Positions 44,210-54,037 of a DNA stretch of 64,000 nucleotides are shown here, piece by piece. How positions within the stretch are numbered: position 1 is the stretch's first letter; the number at the start of each line of letters is the position of its first letter. The notes beneath the pieces were generated by a model. It ran no database searches. It was given only the letters and a program-made list of their open reading frames with translations, and was not told the origin of the DNA. The position numbers and the translations under genes were made by a program. The stretch comes from CAXBGS01 sp963975425 (lineage in GTDB: Bacteria > Planctomycetota > Planctomycetia > Pirellulales > Pirellulaceae), in the NCBI GenBank assembly GCA_963975425.1, contig CAXBGS010000002.1, positions 372,001 to 436,000 on the forward strand. The letters are read 5' to 3'.

Positions 44210-45601
44210 ATGTTTTACTCGCGTCGACAATTGCTTCACGCCGCGACGTGCGGTTTCGGATCGCTCGCATTGATGGATTTGCAAAATCGATCGAGCGCGA
44301 ACAGTCCTGCCGAGCCAACCAATCCCTTGTCGCTCAAGCAGCCGCATCACGAACCAGCCGCCGATCACTTCATTTTTCTGCACATGCGCGGCGGACCGTC
44401 GGCAATGGAGTCGTACGAACGGAAACCTGAACTCGACAAGCAAGCCAAGAAGCAGTCGGGAGAAAAAAAGAAGGGGCGTAAACTGACGCCCTCGCATTGG
44501 AAATGGAAAAAGCGTGGCCAGAGCGGTCTATGGGTTTCGGATTTGTTCAAACACACCGCAGAACTCGCCGACGAGCTTTGCGTTCTTTCAGGAATGCACG
44601 CCGATATCGGCAACCACACGCCGGCGATGCTGCAGTTGCACACGGGGTCTTTCACATTCACCCGCCCATCGATGGGATCATGGCTGTTGTACGGACTGGG
44701 CACTGAGAATCAAAACTTGCCAGGATTCGTAAGCATTAGCCCTCCCGTCATCAATGGTGGTTCCAAGAACTACGGCTCGGCATTCCTGCCCGCCGTGTAC
44801 CAAGGAACCGCGATCGGCGACATCAAGACACCGGTAGCCGACGCAAAAGTGGGGAACCTAGCCAACCCGAAACTTTCCCGAACGCAACAGCGGCGTCAGT
44901 TGGATCTGTTGCAACGTCTGAACCAAGACTACGCAGAACACATTAACGATCCCAGCGAACCGGGCGTCGATGCGGTCATGGACTCTTTCGAACTTGGATT
45001 CCGCATGCAGTCCGAACTGCCAAGTGTGATGGATATCTCAGGCGAGACTCAAGAGACACTTGACCTGTACGGGATCGGCGACGGTAAACCATCAGACGAT
45101 TTCGGTCGACAATGCTTGCTGGCGCGGCGCATGATCGAGTCGGGCGTCCGGCATGTCGAGTGCTGTGACGAGTTCTGGGATCAGCATAGCGCACTTGTTA
45201 AAGGCCACGAGGCGCGTGCAGCCGCCACGGACCAGCCCGTTGCCGGATTGTTGACCGACTTGCGCCGGCGCGGATTGCTTGACCGCACACTTGTTTTGTG
45301 GGGCGGTGAGTTTGGGCGCACGCCCGATACGGCAAAGGACGATTTGGACGGCCGAGACCATAACCCCAACGGTTACACCATGTGGTTAGCAGGCGGCGGC
45401 GTCCGCCCCGGTTTTCAGCACGGGGCCACGGACGAACTGGGGTACAAAGCCGTCGAGGGCCGCGTGCATCTGCACGACCTGCACGCAACGGTGCTGCATC
45501 AAATGGGACTCGACCATAAACAGTTGACGTACCGCTATGCCGGTCGCGATTTCCGCCTGACCGATGTGCATGGACGCGTCGTTGACGAAATTTTGACCTA
45601 G
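44210..45601 (+). CDS. DUF1501 protein
   Basis: 463 residues, starting MFYSRRQLLHAATCGFGSLA, a Tat-like RR signal. DUF1501 motifs: FLHMRGGPSAMESYERKPEL near 45-70, NHTPAMLQLHTG, VLWGGEFGRTPDT near 360 and DHNPNGYTMWLAGGGV. The family belongs to the alkaline phosphatase/sulfatase-like superfamily by fold, with no sulfatase cysteine. It is paired with the PSCyt1-DUF1549-DUF1553 gene 41 bases upstream, the common planctomycete pair. A likely operon. Confidence 0.93.
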   Translation: MFYSRRQLLHAATCGFGSLALMDLQNRSSANSPAEPTNPLSLKQPHHEPAADHFIFLHMRGGPSAMESYERKPELDKQAKKQSGEKKKGRKLTPSHWKWKKRGQSGLWVSDLFKHTAELADELCVLSGMHADIGNHTPAMLQLHTGSFTFTRPSMGSWLLYGLGTENQNLPGFVSISPPVINGGSKNYGSAFLPAVYQGTAIGDIKTPVADAKVGNLANPKLSRTQQRRQLDLLQRLNQDYAEHINDPSEPGVDAVMDSFELGFRMQSELPSVMDISGETQETLDLYGIGDGKPSDDFGRQCLLARRMIESGVRHVECCDEFWDQHSALVKGHEARAAATDQPVAGLLTDLRRRGLLDRTLVLWGGEFGRTPDTAKDDLDGRDHNPNGYTMWLAGGGVRPGFQHGATDELGYKAVEGRVHLHDLHATVLHQMGLDHKQLTYRYAGRDFRLTDVHGRVVDEILT

Positions 45602-45605
45602 ACAA

Positions 45606-46376
45606 CTAAGTCAGCAACTGACCGCCGTCGACGTAAAGGATTTGGCCGGTCGCCATTTTGGTTCCCGTCGCGAAAAACAGAACCGCATCGGCAATGTCAT
45701 CGGGCGAGGAAGGCTTCGGGATTGGATAATTTGCAACCATTTGATCGATATCCCAATCAGGATTCCCTTGCTTGATCCAACGACTATCGATGGGCCCGGG
45801 GCATACGGCGTTCACACGAACTTGCGGTGCTAACACGCGAGCGAGCGACTTGGTCATGGTGTTCAGCCCGGCCTTGCTGGCGCAGTACGCAATGGAAGAG
45901 CCAGAACCGGTCTGTGCCGCAACCGAACTGATGTTGACGACCGCCCCACCGGCGCCGCTGCGAAGCAATTCTGCTGCCGCCCGCGTGACGAAGAACGCGC
46001 CCTTTAAATTCACCGCCAGCATGCGGTCCCACATTTCTTCGGTCAGCGACTGGAGGTCCGAATGATCGATGAAGTTTGTGGTCGCTGCGTTGTTGACGAG
46101 GCTGTCCAAGCGACCGAAGCGTTGATCGATTGCCGAGATCATGCTGCGAACGGACCGGTCGTCGGACACATCGCACTGAACCAATAGCACGCTGGCGCCT
46201 AGTGCTTCGGCATCAGACTGTGTCTGGCCCGCTTCGGTGGCGCTGCGAGAATAGTTGACGACCACGTCGTATCCGCGTTTCGCGAATTGCAACACACACG
46301 CTCGTCCCACCCCGGTGGCCGAGCCCGTCACAAGTGCAACGGGTCGGTTGCCCGCGTCATAGGAGTTCGATGTCAT
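45606..46376 (-). CDS. Short-chain dehydrogenase/reductase
   Basis: 256 residues, classical SDR. TGSATGVG binds NAD(P), NNAAT and SSVAA lie in the core, and the catalytic YCASK (Tyr and Lys) is followed by PGPIDSRW. FabG-like, but sugar dehydrogenases (for example fucose or glucose types) share the pattern, so the substrate is open. ATG 46376 lies 10 bases after the stop of the sulfatase on the same strand, so the two are co-transcribed. In context it may oxidise the sugar released after desulfation (inference). Confidence 0.9.
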   Translation of the reverse strand: MTSNSYDAGNRPVALVTGSATGVGRACVLQFAKRGYDVVVNYSRSATEAGQTQSDAEALGASVLLVQCDVSDDRSVRSMISAIDQRFGRLDSLVNNAATTNFIDHSDLQSLTEEMWDRMLAVNLKGAFFVTRAAAELLRSGAGGAVVNISSVAAQTGSGSSIAYCASKAGLNTMTKSLARVLAPQVRVNAVCPGPIDSRWIKQGNPDWDIDQMVANYPIPKPSSPDDIADAVLFFATGTKMATGQILYVDGGQLLT

Positions 46377-46386
46377 GTGATGTCTC

Positions 46387-48135
46387 TTATTTTTTCGCTT
46401 TCGCTTTCGCTTTTTTAGGTCCGTGATCCTGCTTTTGGTTCTTTTTCTTATTCGGATTTAAAGGCAGGACGTTTGCGCGTTCGGCGTATGCATCGAACAT
46501 TTGGCTGAGCTTTTCGACCATTTGCGGTTCACGTTCCGCCAAATCGTTTTGCTCGCTGCGATCCTGGGCAATGTTATAGAGTTCCCACTTTCCATTGGCG
46601 CCCTTTGCGACAAGCTTGTAGTCTCCGACGCGAACGGCACGATTACCTTCATGTTCCCAATAAATCGCGTCGCGGTCGATCGGCTTGCCTAACATCACAG
46701 GCAACAAACTTTTGCCTTCCATCGGTTTGATCGATTGACCACCGTGAAATTTCGCCGGATAGGTCGCACCGGCAACGTCGACGGCCGTCGCCATCAGATC
46801 GACTAGGTGCCCTGGTGTATGTTCAAGTTCACCCTGCCGCGTCATTTTTTCGGGCCAGTGGACGATCAGCGGCGTCGATATACCACCCTCGTGCGTCCAG
46901 TGCTTGTATTCACGAAACGGAGTGTTCGAGACGGTCGCCCAGGCCTTGCCGTACCCAATGGCCGTATCCGCAGGCCCCGCCATTGAACCTTTACCCGTTC
47001 GCATCTCGAAACCGTCACGAGTCTGACTTGGCGTCATCGCGGGTTGCAAGAACGTGTCCGCTAAGACATCCAATGTTGGCGAGTCGCTGCGTGGTCCACC
47101 TTCGCCACTACGTCCGTAACCTTCGGCGCAACCACCGTTGTCTTGAAAGAAGCAAATCAGCGTGTTTTCGAACTGGCCCGTGTCCTTTAGGGATTCGATG
47201 ATTCGGCCGATCCCTTGATCCATGCTGTCGATCATAGCGGCATAGACTTCCATGTTACGTTTATCCCATTCCCAATGCTCGGTTTCCATCCACTGCTCGG
47301 GGATTGGCCAATTGATCGTACTTTCGGCATCGATCACGCCCAGTTCGATCATCCGCTGGTAACGTGCGTCACGAACCGCTTGATAGCCCGCGTCGTACTT
47401 GCCCTCGTACTTCTGAATGTCTTTTTCCAGCGCATGCATCGGCCAATGCGCCGCCGTGAATGCGACATACATGAAGAACGGTTTTTCATCGGATTCGTAA
47501 TGATGCTCGCTGATGAAACGAACGGCGTGATCTGCGATGGCGTCGGTGTAGTAGAACACGCCATGGGCCTGATCCTCGCTTTGGTATTCGGGATCGGCAA
47601 ACGGAGAGATGTATTCGTTGCCTCGCGTCAACGTGTTCGGATCGAAAAAGCTGCCTGCCCCATGAATCGTCCCATAGAATCGGTCAAATCCACGTTGCCT
47701 TGGCCAGTTGTGCTTGTCGGCATCGGTCTTGGGCTCGATCACTTTTGTGACGTGCCACTTGCCCGACATGTAGCTGCGATATCCCGCCGACTTCAACGCT
47801 TCGGGAATCGTCACGCAATTGCGATTTAGGTCGCCGCGATATCCGTCAAAGCCGCGATCGCTCATCATGTGACCAACGCCGGCCTGATGCGGGTACAGTC
47901 CCGTGATCAGACTGGCCCGCGTCGGACAACATCTCGCGGTGTTATAAAACTGGGTGAATCGCAATCCGCCCGCGGCAAGGCTGTCCAGATTCGGCGTCTC
48001 GATTTCGCCGCCGTAACATCCGATGTCCGAATACCCCATATCGTCGGACATGATGTAGATGATATTGGGCTTTTCGGCAGCAACATCCCAGTGTGCCCCA
48101 AGCAGCACCACGAGAAAGCAGGAAAGTGTACGCAT
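46387..48135 (-). CDS. Secreted sulfatase (arylsulfatase type)
   Basis: 582 residues, signal peptide at 1-20. PNIIYIMSDDMGYSD carries the metal-binding DD pair, CCPTR has the catalytic Cys at 69, GKWHVTK follows near 128, and FFQDNGG near 330. The tail is very Lys/Ala-rich (KKAKAKAKK), which may hold the protein to an acidic surface. Hydrolyses sulfate esters; substrate not readable. It is followed 10 bases later by the SDR gene; the fucose set lies upstream on the same strand with a gap of 268 bases, so the set may be one regulon. Confidence 0.95.
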   Translation of the reverse strand: MRTLSCFLVVLLGAHWDVAAEKPNIIYIMSDDMGYSDIGCYGGEIETPNLDSLAAGGLRFTQFYNTARCCPTRASLITGLYPHQAGVGHMMSDRGFDGYRGDLNRNCVTIPEALKSAGYRSYMSGKWHVTKVIEPKTDADKHNWPRQRGFDRFYGTIHGAGSFFDPNTLTRGNEYISPFADPEYQSEDQAHGVFYYTDAIADHAVRFISEHHYESDEKPFFMYVAFTAAHWPMHALEKDIQKYEGKYDAGYQAVRDARYQRMIELGVIDAESTINWPIPEQWMETEHWEWDKRNMEVYAAMIDSMDQGIGRIIESLKDTGQFENTLICFFQDNGGCAEGYGRSGEGGPRSDSPTLDVLADTFLQPAMTPSQTRDGFEMRTGKGSMAGPADTAIGYGKAWATVSNTPFREYKHWTHEGGISTPLIVHWPEKMTRQGELEHTPGHLVDLMATAVDVAGATYPAKFHGGQSIKPMEGKSLLPVMLGKPIDRDAIYWEHEGNRAVRVGDYKLVAKGANGKWELYNIAQDRSEQNDLAEREPQMVEKLSQMFDAYAERANVLPLNPNKKKNQKQDHGPKKAKAKAKK

Positions 48136-48403
48136 GTTGGTCGCCTGTGGGGGAAAACAGAACTTCGATCACATCGAATCGATAGAGTCTGCTCCGTGCC
48201 GCCACCCAAGTCAATTCCCGAGTCCCCGCTGCAAGGAAAGAGCCAGCGCCGGCGGGAAACAAGCATCCTGTTTAGCCAATGTATTGTCTACATGCCTGGT
48301 TCCCGCACGCCTTAGTCCCACAGTCTCGGTTACACCGGCTTATGGACGTTAGCGGTCCGGGGCTGCCGCGTGACCATTGATCGTTCGCTCGCTGCACTGA
48401 AAA

Positions 48404-49840
48404 TCAGGCGGTTGCCGGCGAGGGCGGCTCATTTTCAAATCGTGTGAACGTTCGAAAGCCAAAGATGGCAATCACGACAAAGCATGCCAGCGGTAAAAAG
48501 AACGAGTTGCGCACGCCCAGTTGATCGATGAACCAGCCTTGCATCAGCGGCAACAATGCGCCACCAACAATCGCCATGATCAGTCCCGCCGAACCCAACT
48601 TGGCTTCTTCTGCGGGTAATCCCTTCAGCGCGATCCCGTAAATCGTCGGGAACATCAGCGACATACATGCAGAAATCAACACGAGGCACGTCAGTCCCGT
48701 TTTGCCTTGCAACATGATCGCACCAAACGTTAGCAAGACCGCGACAATCGCAAGGCTTGCCAAAAGTTTCCCGGGGCTCACAAACCTCAGCATGAATGTA
48801 CACACGAAACGGCTAATCAAGAAAATCACCATCGCGGCGATGTTCCATGTCTGTGCTTCGCCCAGCGTTAGCCCAACCTGTTCCATCCCATAGTGAATGA
48901 TGAAAGTCCAGCATGTGATTTGCGCACCGACGTAAAACGCTTGAGCGATCACGCCTTCTCGGTAGTGTGGCTTGGCCATCAAACGCCCAACGATCTCGCT
49001 CATCGGCGCGTCAGGTTCTTCCGCCGCGAAACTGGGCATTTTGGTAACGGCGAACAACAACAGGAACCCGATCACGACGCACGCGATGACGACGTACGGG
49101 GTGCGCACCACGCCCAAATCGTGCTGCTGAATCGCTTGGAACGATTCAAAATCGCTCGATCGCATGTTCGACAGTCCTGCACCAACCGCTGCATCGAGTG
49201 CTCCGAACTCTTGATCAAAGTCAGGCAAGCCGTCTGGATATTCTGATTCGACGTACCGAACCGCGTCGGGGCTTTTTTGTTCCATGTCGCTGCGAAATCG
49301 GCCCACATCCAGGTTGGGCGCGATAATCGTCGATGCAACAATCATCCCAGTCAACGATCCGATGGGGTTGAATGCCTGGGCCAGATTCAGTCGCTGCGTC
49401 GCCGTCTCGGGCGGCCCCATCGCCAAAATGTAAGGGTTGCAACTGGTTTCTAGAAACGCCAACCCAAAGGTCAGCACGTAAAAGCCGGCGATGAAAATCC
49501 AAAAGTTTGAGTTCAGGCTGGCCGGAATGCTCAACAAAGCCCCAATCGCATAGAGCGCAAACCCGACCATGATCGCACCCTTGTACGAAAACTTACGGAT
49601 GAACCAAGCCGCCGGCAGCGCCATCGTGAAATAGCCGCCATAGAAAGCGAATTGAACCAATGAACTTTGCGTGTTGCTGATCTGAAAAACTTCTTTGAAC
49701 ACTTTCACCAACGGATTGGTGATGTCATTCGCGAATCCCCATAACGCAAAACAACACGTCGTCAAAATAAATGCCAACAAGTATTGGCGCGGGACCACCA
49801 CGTTAGCGTTCTCCGACGGGGGCACGATCGGGGCGGTCAT
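48404..49840 (-). CDS. MFS sugar transporter, FucP-like
   Basis: 478 residues with about 12 transmembrane helices. The N-terminal run QYLLAFILTTCCFALWGFANDITNPLVKVFKEVF is of the L-fucose:H+ symporter (FucP) type, and FLETSCNPYILAMG, with its Asn-Pro, is a family mark. A longer soluble loop sits in the middle (about 185-240). It should import a hexose or deoxyhexose with protons. Gene order (epimerase, fucosidase, aldo/keto reductase, this) supports L-fucose as substrate. Begins 62 bases after the aldo/keto reductase stop. Confidence 0.9.
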   Translation of the reverse strand: MTAPIVPPSENANVVVPRQYLLAFILTTCCFALWGFANDITNPLVKVFKEVFQISNTQSSLVQFAFYGGYFTMALPAAWFIRKFSYKGAIMVGFALYAIGALLSIPASLNSNFWIFIAGFYVLTFGLAFLETSCNPYILAMGPPETATQRLNLAQAFNPIGSLTGMIVASTIIAPNLDVGRFRSDMEQKSPDAVRYVESEYPDGLPDFDQEFGALDAAVGAGLSNMRSSDFESFQAIQQHDLGVVRTPYVVIACVVIGFLLLFAVTKMPSFAAEEPDAPMSEIVGRLMAKPHYREGVIAQAFYVGAQITCWTFIIHYGMEQVGLTLGEAQTWNIAAMVIFLISRFVCTFMLRFVSPGKLLASLAIVAVLLTFGAIMLQGKTGLTCLVLISACMSLMFPTIYGIALKGLPAEEAKLGSAGLIMAIVGGALLPLMQGWFIDQLGVRNSFFLPLACFVVIAIFGFRTFTRFENEPPSPATA

Positions 49841-49902
49841 AGATTTCGCTTTGATAGAGGGACGAGGGGAGAGGAGTATCAGATGTTATACGCGTGATCC
49901 GA

Positions 49903-50946
49903 TCAAACGTATGCGTAGTCTTTCGCAATCAATCCAGACTGCTTCATCGCGTTCCAAAAATCGGCCGGTGGGCTGGCGGCAAGCAATTCAACGTTTTGCT
50001 GGACGCGTTCGGGCCGACTGCTATTGAGCGCCGTGGCGATCACGCCCGGCGGTGACATCGCAAATGCCACGCACGCCGCTGCGGGAACCACGCCGAATTG
50101 GTCGCAAGTGTCATGAAAACGCGTCCGCCACTGGATTAGCGCCTGATCCTGGGCCGTTTCACCGGTGACCTTGCGGTAATCAAAGAAGTCCCCGCCGGTC
50201 AAAAAGCCAGCATGAAAAACAGCCGAATTGATGACGGCCACGTTTCGCTGCTTTAACGAATCAACAAAACGGATCAATTCCGGCGGATGAGAATAGATCG
50301 TCAAACTGGTTGCCAACATGACCCAGTCCAGGTCGCATTGCTCGGCAAGTCTTTGCGAGACCGTCCAGTCCTTTGATCCAACACCGATTGCCGAAACCTC
50401 GCCCGCATCACGCAATTCGGCGAGCGCCCGATATGCTTGCACGATGTCGTCCCACCGCGTCTCTTTTTCCGCCTGATCGGACGCAGCCGCCAGATATTCA
50501 TCCGGATCGTGGACGGACACCAATTGTGGACGGTAGGGCGAAAGCAGTTCGCAGCCTTGCCGCCAGCAACGCAAGATTCCGTCGTAGCTGATGTCTTGGA
50601 CCGCGTCATGTTTCAACCCGACCCACGCCCCCGGTTCGAACGTCGGTTCGGGTGTTTTCAAGGGGACACGCCGCCACCCCAGTTTGTTACTGATCAAAAC
50701 ATCGTCCGGATCGATGTTGAGCCGAGAAAGTGCAGCAGCGATTGATTCGAGCGCCAAACCAGCACCGTATTTTCCCGCCGAGTCAACCGCGACAACACCG
50801 TCGGAATGCTCAAACCATCGCGAGACAATGTCCGTCTTTACGGTGTCGGCGAGCGCCTGATACAGATTTCCAAGTGAACTGGTCCCGAACACGATCGGAG
50901 GCAACGATCGCGAGGACGTCACGTTGTTGGTCGCGGCAATGATCAT
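49903..50946 (-). CDS. Aldo/keto reductase, L-fucose dehydrogenase-like
   Basis: 347 residues, a (beta/alpha)8 barrel of the AKR superfamily. IVFGTSSLGNLYQAL at the start and a catalytic-type DSAGKYGAGLAL (Asp...Tyr), ISNKLGWRR (Lys) and VSVHDPDEY (His) give the four AKR active-site residues. The overall sequence is like D-threo-aldose 1-dehydrogenase and L-fucose dehydrogenases, which oxidise L-fucose at C1 to the lactone. Between the fucosidase (43 bases) and the transporter (62 bases) on one strand. Assignment to fucose rests largely on context. Confidence 0.88.
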   Translation of the reverse strand: MIIAATNNVTSSRSLPPIVFGTSSLGNLYQALADTVKTDIVSRWFEHSDGVVAVDSAGKYGAGLALESIAAALSRLNIDPDDVLISNKLGWRRVPLKTPEPTFEPGAWVGLKHDAVQDISYDGILRCWRQGCELLSPYRPQLVSVHDPDEYLAAASDQAEKETRWDDIVQAYRALAELRDAGEVSAIGVGSKDWTVSQRLAEQCDLDWVMLATSLTIYSHPPELIRFVDSLKQRNVAVINSAVFHAGFLTGGDFFDYRKVTGETAQDQALIQWRTRFHDTCDQFGVVPAAACVAFAMSPPGVIATALNSSRPERVQQNVELLAASPPADFWNAMKQSGLIAKDYAYV

Positions 50947-50989
50947 TGGCGTTGCCTTGTCTTGGCCTTCATCCAGGGTGGCAAGTCGT

Positions 50990-52588
50990 TCAATGGGTGA
51001 TCTTTAAGACGTAAGCGAACTCCGATGGGTGAGCCGATGGCAATTGGACCGTCAAGCCGTCATCACCTCGCGCCCATTCGATTTTTTGATCCGAACCAAG
51101 CAGCGTGACCGAGCCAATCTCGTCGGTGTAATGTTCGCTGCCGACGGACAAAGTTTTGACCGTCACTTGATTTCCCTCGGGCCACTTCATGCCAATCACG
51201 TAAAGCACGTCGTCGCGGGTGGTGAACCTCAGGTCTTCCGCCGTGAACGGTTTATCTTTTGATTCCGCGACGTGGCCGGTCGAGACCGCGGTGGGTCCCT
51301 CGCCGAACGTTTTCCAATACGTCGTGTCATAAATGGCTTCGCCGTTGATCTTCAACCAACCGCCGATCGCTTTCAGGATGGCTTGATCTTCTTCGGGGAT
51401 CGTGCCGTCGGGACGCGGGCCCACATTTAGCAACAGGCATCCGTTCTTGCTAACGATGTCGATCAAGTCATCGACCAGGCGGTCGGGCGTCTTGTAGCGT
51501 TGATTCTTTGTATACCCCCAAGAACTTGCACTCACCGCGGTATCGGTTTGCCAGAACGGTTTACGAATCTCCGCCATCTTCGATCGCTCTTTATCCAGCA
51601 CCGCAGCCGACTCTGGAAACGCTTCCCATTTGTAGTTGATGACGCCTAAGCCGTCGGCGTTTCCTGACGTCTTGTTGTAGTAATACGCGGCAAACTGCTT
51701 GAGGTGACCCGCAAAAGGATTGTCCTCATAGTTGGATTCTTGCAGCCCCGGCGTGATTCCAAAATCGAACCAAAAGACATCCGGCTGATACTTGTCAACG
51801 ATTTCGCACGAACGAGCCAGCCAGTCGTCCTTGAACTGCTTGTCCTGTGGTGGAAAATTTTTCTTGTAGTCAGCCGCATCGTCGGCAAACAAGAACGGCA
51901 TCGGACGACCATACAGGTCCGCGTACTGCGGATCGGCATTGTCGAACGACTCGTCGCGCACATAGAACACCCAGTTGAACGCGCGGTGACTGCTGACACC
52001 AAATTTCATCCCTTCGCTGCGAACAGCCTTGGACAATTCGGCAAGGACGTCACGTTTGGGGCCCATCTCCGATGCATCCCAGCGCGTGAACGCACAGTCG
52101 TACATCGGAAAACCGTCATGATGCTCAGCCACGGGAATGACATAGCGGGCACCGGTTTCCTTGAACAACCGAGCCCACGCGGAGGCATCAAATTTTTCCG
52201 CTTGAAAGTCGGGAATAAAGTCCTTGTACCCGAACGTCTTTTGGGGGCCGTAATTGTCGATGTGGTATTGAAAAAAGTTATCGCCCCGCCGCTTGTCATC
52301 GATATACATTTGCCGCGGGTACCACTCGCTGCCGTACGCAGGGACACTGTAAGCACCCCAGTGAATAAAGATGCCGAACTTCGCGTCCTTGTACCACTGC
52401 GGGATCTCATAACCTTCCAGTGAAGGCCATTCCGCTTGAAACGGGCCCGCCTCGACCGTGGACTTGATCTTTTCCAGCGCAGGTTCAACGCTTGGATGTG
52501 GCTGAGTCGCGGGATGCGGTTTATCGGCAGACGAAAACCGGCCGACGCACAACAGGATCGCGATAGCGGCAACGATTCGATAGTTCAT
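50990..52588 (-). CDS. Alpha-L-fucosidase, GH29, secreted
   Basis: 532 residues from ATG 52588; the longer frame from 52768 adds 60 residues with no export signal. Signal peptide MNYRIVAAIAILLCVGRFSS at 1-20. GH29 motifs: WYKDAKFGIFIHWGAYSVPA near 65-84, AEHHDGFPMYDC near 154-165, and DVFWFDFG with the nucleophile Asp 275. The C-terminal beta-sandwich (about 440-532) follows. Removes terminal fucose from glycans by a retaining mechanism. Together with sulfatases nearby it fits fucoidan-like polymers. 195 bases separate it from the epimerase gene. Confidence 0.95.
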   Translation of the reverse strand: MNYRIVAAIAILLCVGRFSSADKPHPATQPHPSVEPALEKIKSTVEAGPFQAEWPSLEGYEIPQWYKDAKFGIFIHWGAYSVPAYGSEWYPRQMYIDDKRRGDNFFQYHIDNYGPQKTFGYKDFIPDFQAEKFDASAWARLFKETGARYVIPVAEHHDGFPMYDCAFTRWDASEMGPKRDVLAELSKAVRSEGMKFGVSSHRAFNWVFYVRDESFDNADPQYADLYGRPMPFLFADDAADYKKNFPPQDKQFKDDWLARSCEIVDKYQPDVFWFDFGITPGLQESNYEDNPFAGHLKQFAAYYYNKTSGNADGLGVINYKWEAFPESAAVLDKERSKMAEIRKPFWQTDTAVSASSWGYTKNQRYKTPDRLVDDLIDIVSKNGCLLLNVGPRPDGTIPEEDQAILKAIGGWLKINGEAIYDTTYWKTFGEGPTAVSTGHVAESKDKPFTAEDLRFTTRDDVLYVIGMKWPEGNQVTVKTLSVGSEHYTDEIGSVTLLGSDQKIEWARGDDGLTVQLPSAHPSEFAYVLKITH

Positions 52589-52783
52589 GACAATACGGCG
52601 GTGAGAGGAGGCGGTATCGAAAGGCGTTTCGATGACAAATGCTAAGTGCTTTGAGACAACGGACCGTGTCTTTGCAAAACAGCAAGAAACGGGACTCGAA
52701 TGAATCGAACCGCACGACGCTTGCGGTGGCAATACGTTTGGCAAGTCGCCGTTGCGGTGATTCCACATTGGCTTTTGCTAGGT

Positions 52784-54037
52784 CTACGACCCGAGAAATA
52801 GCGGGCGCAAATGACGATCGTAGATATTCTTCGTCACTTCAGCGCCGACAATCTCTTCGTTCTTTTTCAACAAATCGGTATATCGCTCGCCATGCTTTGC
52901 GGCCACCTTGAACGAGACATGCAAGAGCTGTCGCATATGCGCGTTGAAATCCTCGTTGTCCTGAATGTGACGAATCGCGCTAGCCATCCGCGGCCCATCC
53001 CATCCATTGACGGTGTCGGCATCGGGTAATTTTTCGCGATCGATATCGATCACGCTGGCATAGGGAGCACAAAATTCTTCAACGTGCTGCAAAGCGTAGG
53101 CGTAAATTTCTTTGGCCAGGGCCAAACCATCGCCACCGGCCTCGGCCAATCCGATAATTTCTTCGAGCCATGTCGTTCCGGCAGTCTTGAGGTGCAGCCC
53201 GGCACCGGTTCGTTGCAAGCACTCGCGGATGATCGGATACAGGCTGAATTTATCGCTGCCGCTGTGAACGCTTAGCTTCAACGTGTCAGGCAATCCGTAT
53301 GTTTTGACGGCATGCGCGATGACCGCAACGTCGTCGTTGAACTCACGCTTGAATTGGTCTAAGTCGCCGACATAGTCGACGCCCTTGTTGAATCGCCCCG
53401 TAAACTTGGGCGCGATCGTTTGAACGGGAATCTTCTCGTCAGCGATGGCCGCAAGAATGATCAACAGTTCCGGTGGGGTTTGAGGCGAGTCGGTTTCATC
53501 CATCGACACCTCAGCGATGACTTGGTCGGCACCTTTGGCGTTTTCGATGTGTCGATAGATTTCGCCGGCCTCTTTGACCGCCAACAAATATTGTTTCGCA
53601 ACTCGCTCAACGTCTTCTTTGCGGACTTCCAACGGCGAGGACAATCCGTCCAGAGACAACGTGCCAATCAATTCGGGGTGACGATCGACAAATGCGGCGA
53701 TCTCGTCATCCGGCGCAGCTTTGCCAATCGAGTCGGCAACGTCGATTGTGAAAAAGTCACTGCAAGGCAGGAACGGTTCCACGGTTGCCAACTGGATGTG
53801 ATCCGCGTCGACGTGCCATGCCTTTCCCCACTCGCGACGATCGACCGCATCTTTTGCCGCATCGAAAACACTCTGAGGCTGCGAACCTACGAACGTGTGC
53901 TCGCGGTTGGACTTGTTCCAAACCGGAATGACTTCGACGCCCTGCTCGGCAAGCTGCTCAAAGGCGCGTAGCTGTGCTTGGGCTTGATGGGCGAAGCGGT
54001 CGCCGACACCGAATGTATATTTTTCGATCTTTCGCAT
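52784..54037 (-). CDS. UxaE-family epimerase (tagaturonate epimerase-like)
   Basis: 417 residues from ATG 54037 (the frame extends upstream but without family character; AGGA lies about 12 bases before). FGVGDRFAHQAQAQLRAF, PVWNKSNREHTFVG, HVDADHIQL and SVHSGSDKFSLYP match the UxaE family (D-tagaturonate 3-epimerase fold, with an aldolase-like TIM barrel and metal site His/Asp/Glu). In known cases it feeds hexuronate degradation; here the neighbours point to fucose, so the true substrate is unclear. First gene of the minus-strand run leading to fucosidase, reductase and transporter. Confidence 0.85.
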   Translation of the reverse strand: MRKIEKYTFGVGDRFAHQAQAQLRAFEQLAEQGVEVIPVWNKSNREHTFVGSQPQSVFDAAKDAVDRREWGKAWHVDADHIQLATVEPFLPCSDFFTIDVADSIGKAAPDDEIAAFVDRHPELIGTLSLDGLSSPLEVRKEDVERVAKQYLLAVKEAGEIYRHIENAKGADQVIAEVSMDETDSPQTPPELLIILAAIADEKIPVQTIAPKFTGRFNKGVDYVGDLDQFKREFNDDVAVIAHAVKTYGLPDTLKLSVHSGSDKFSLYPIIRECLQRTGAGLHLKTAGTTWLEEIIGLAEAGGDGLALAKEIYAYALQHVEEFCAPYASVIDIDREKLPDADTVNGWDGPRMASAIRHIQDNEDFNAHMRQLLHVSFKVAAKHGERYTDLLKKNEEIVGAEVTKNIYDRHLRPLFLGS

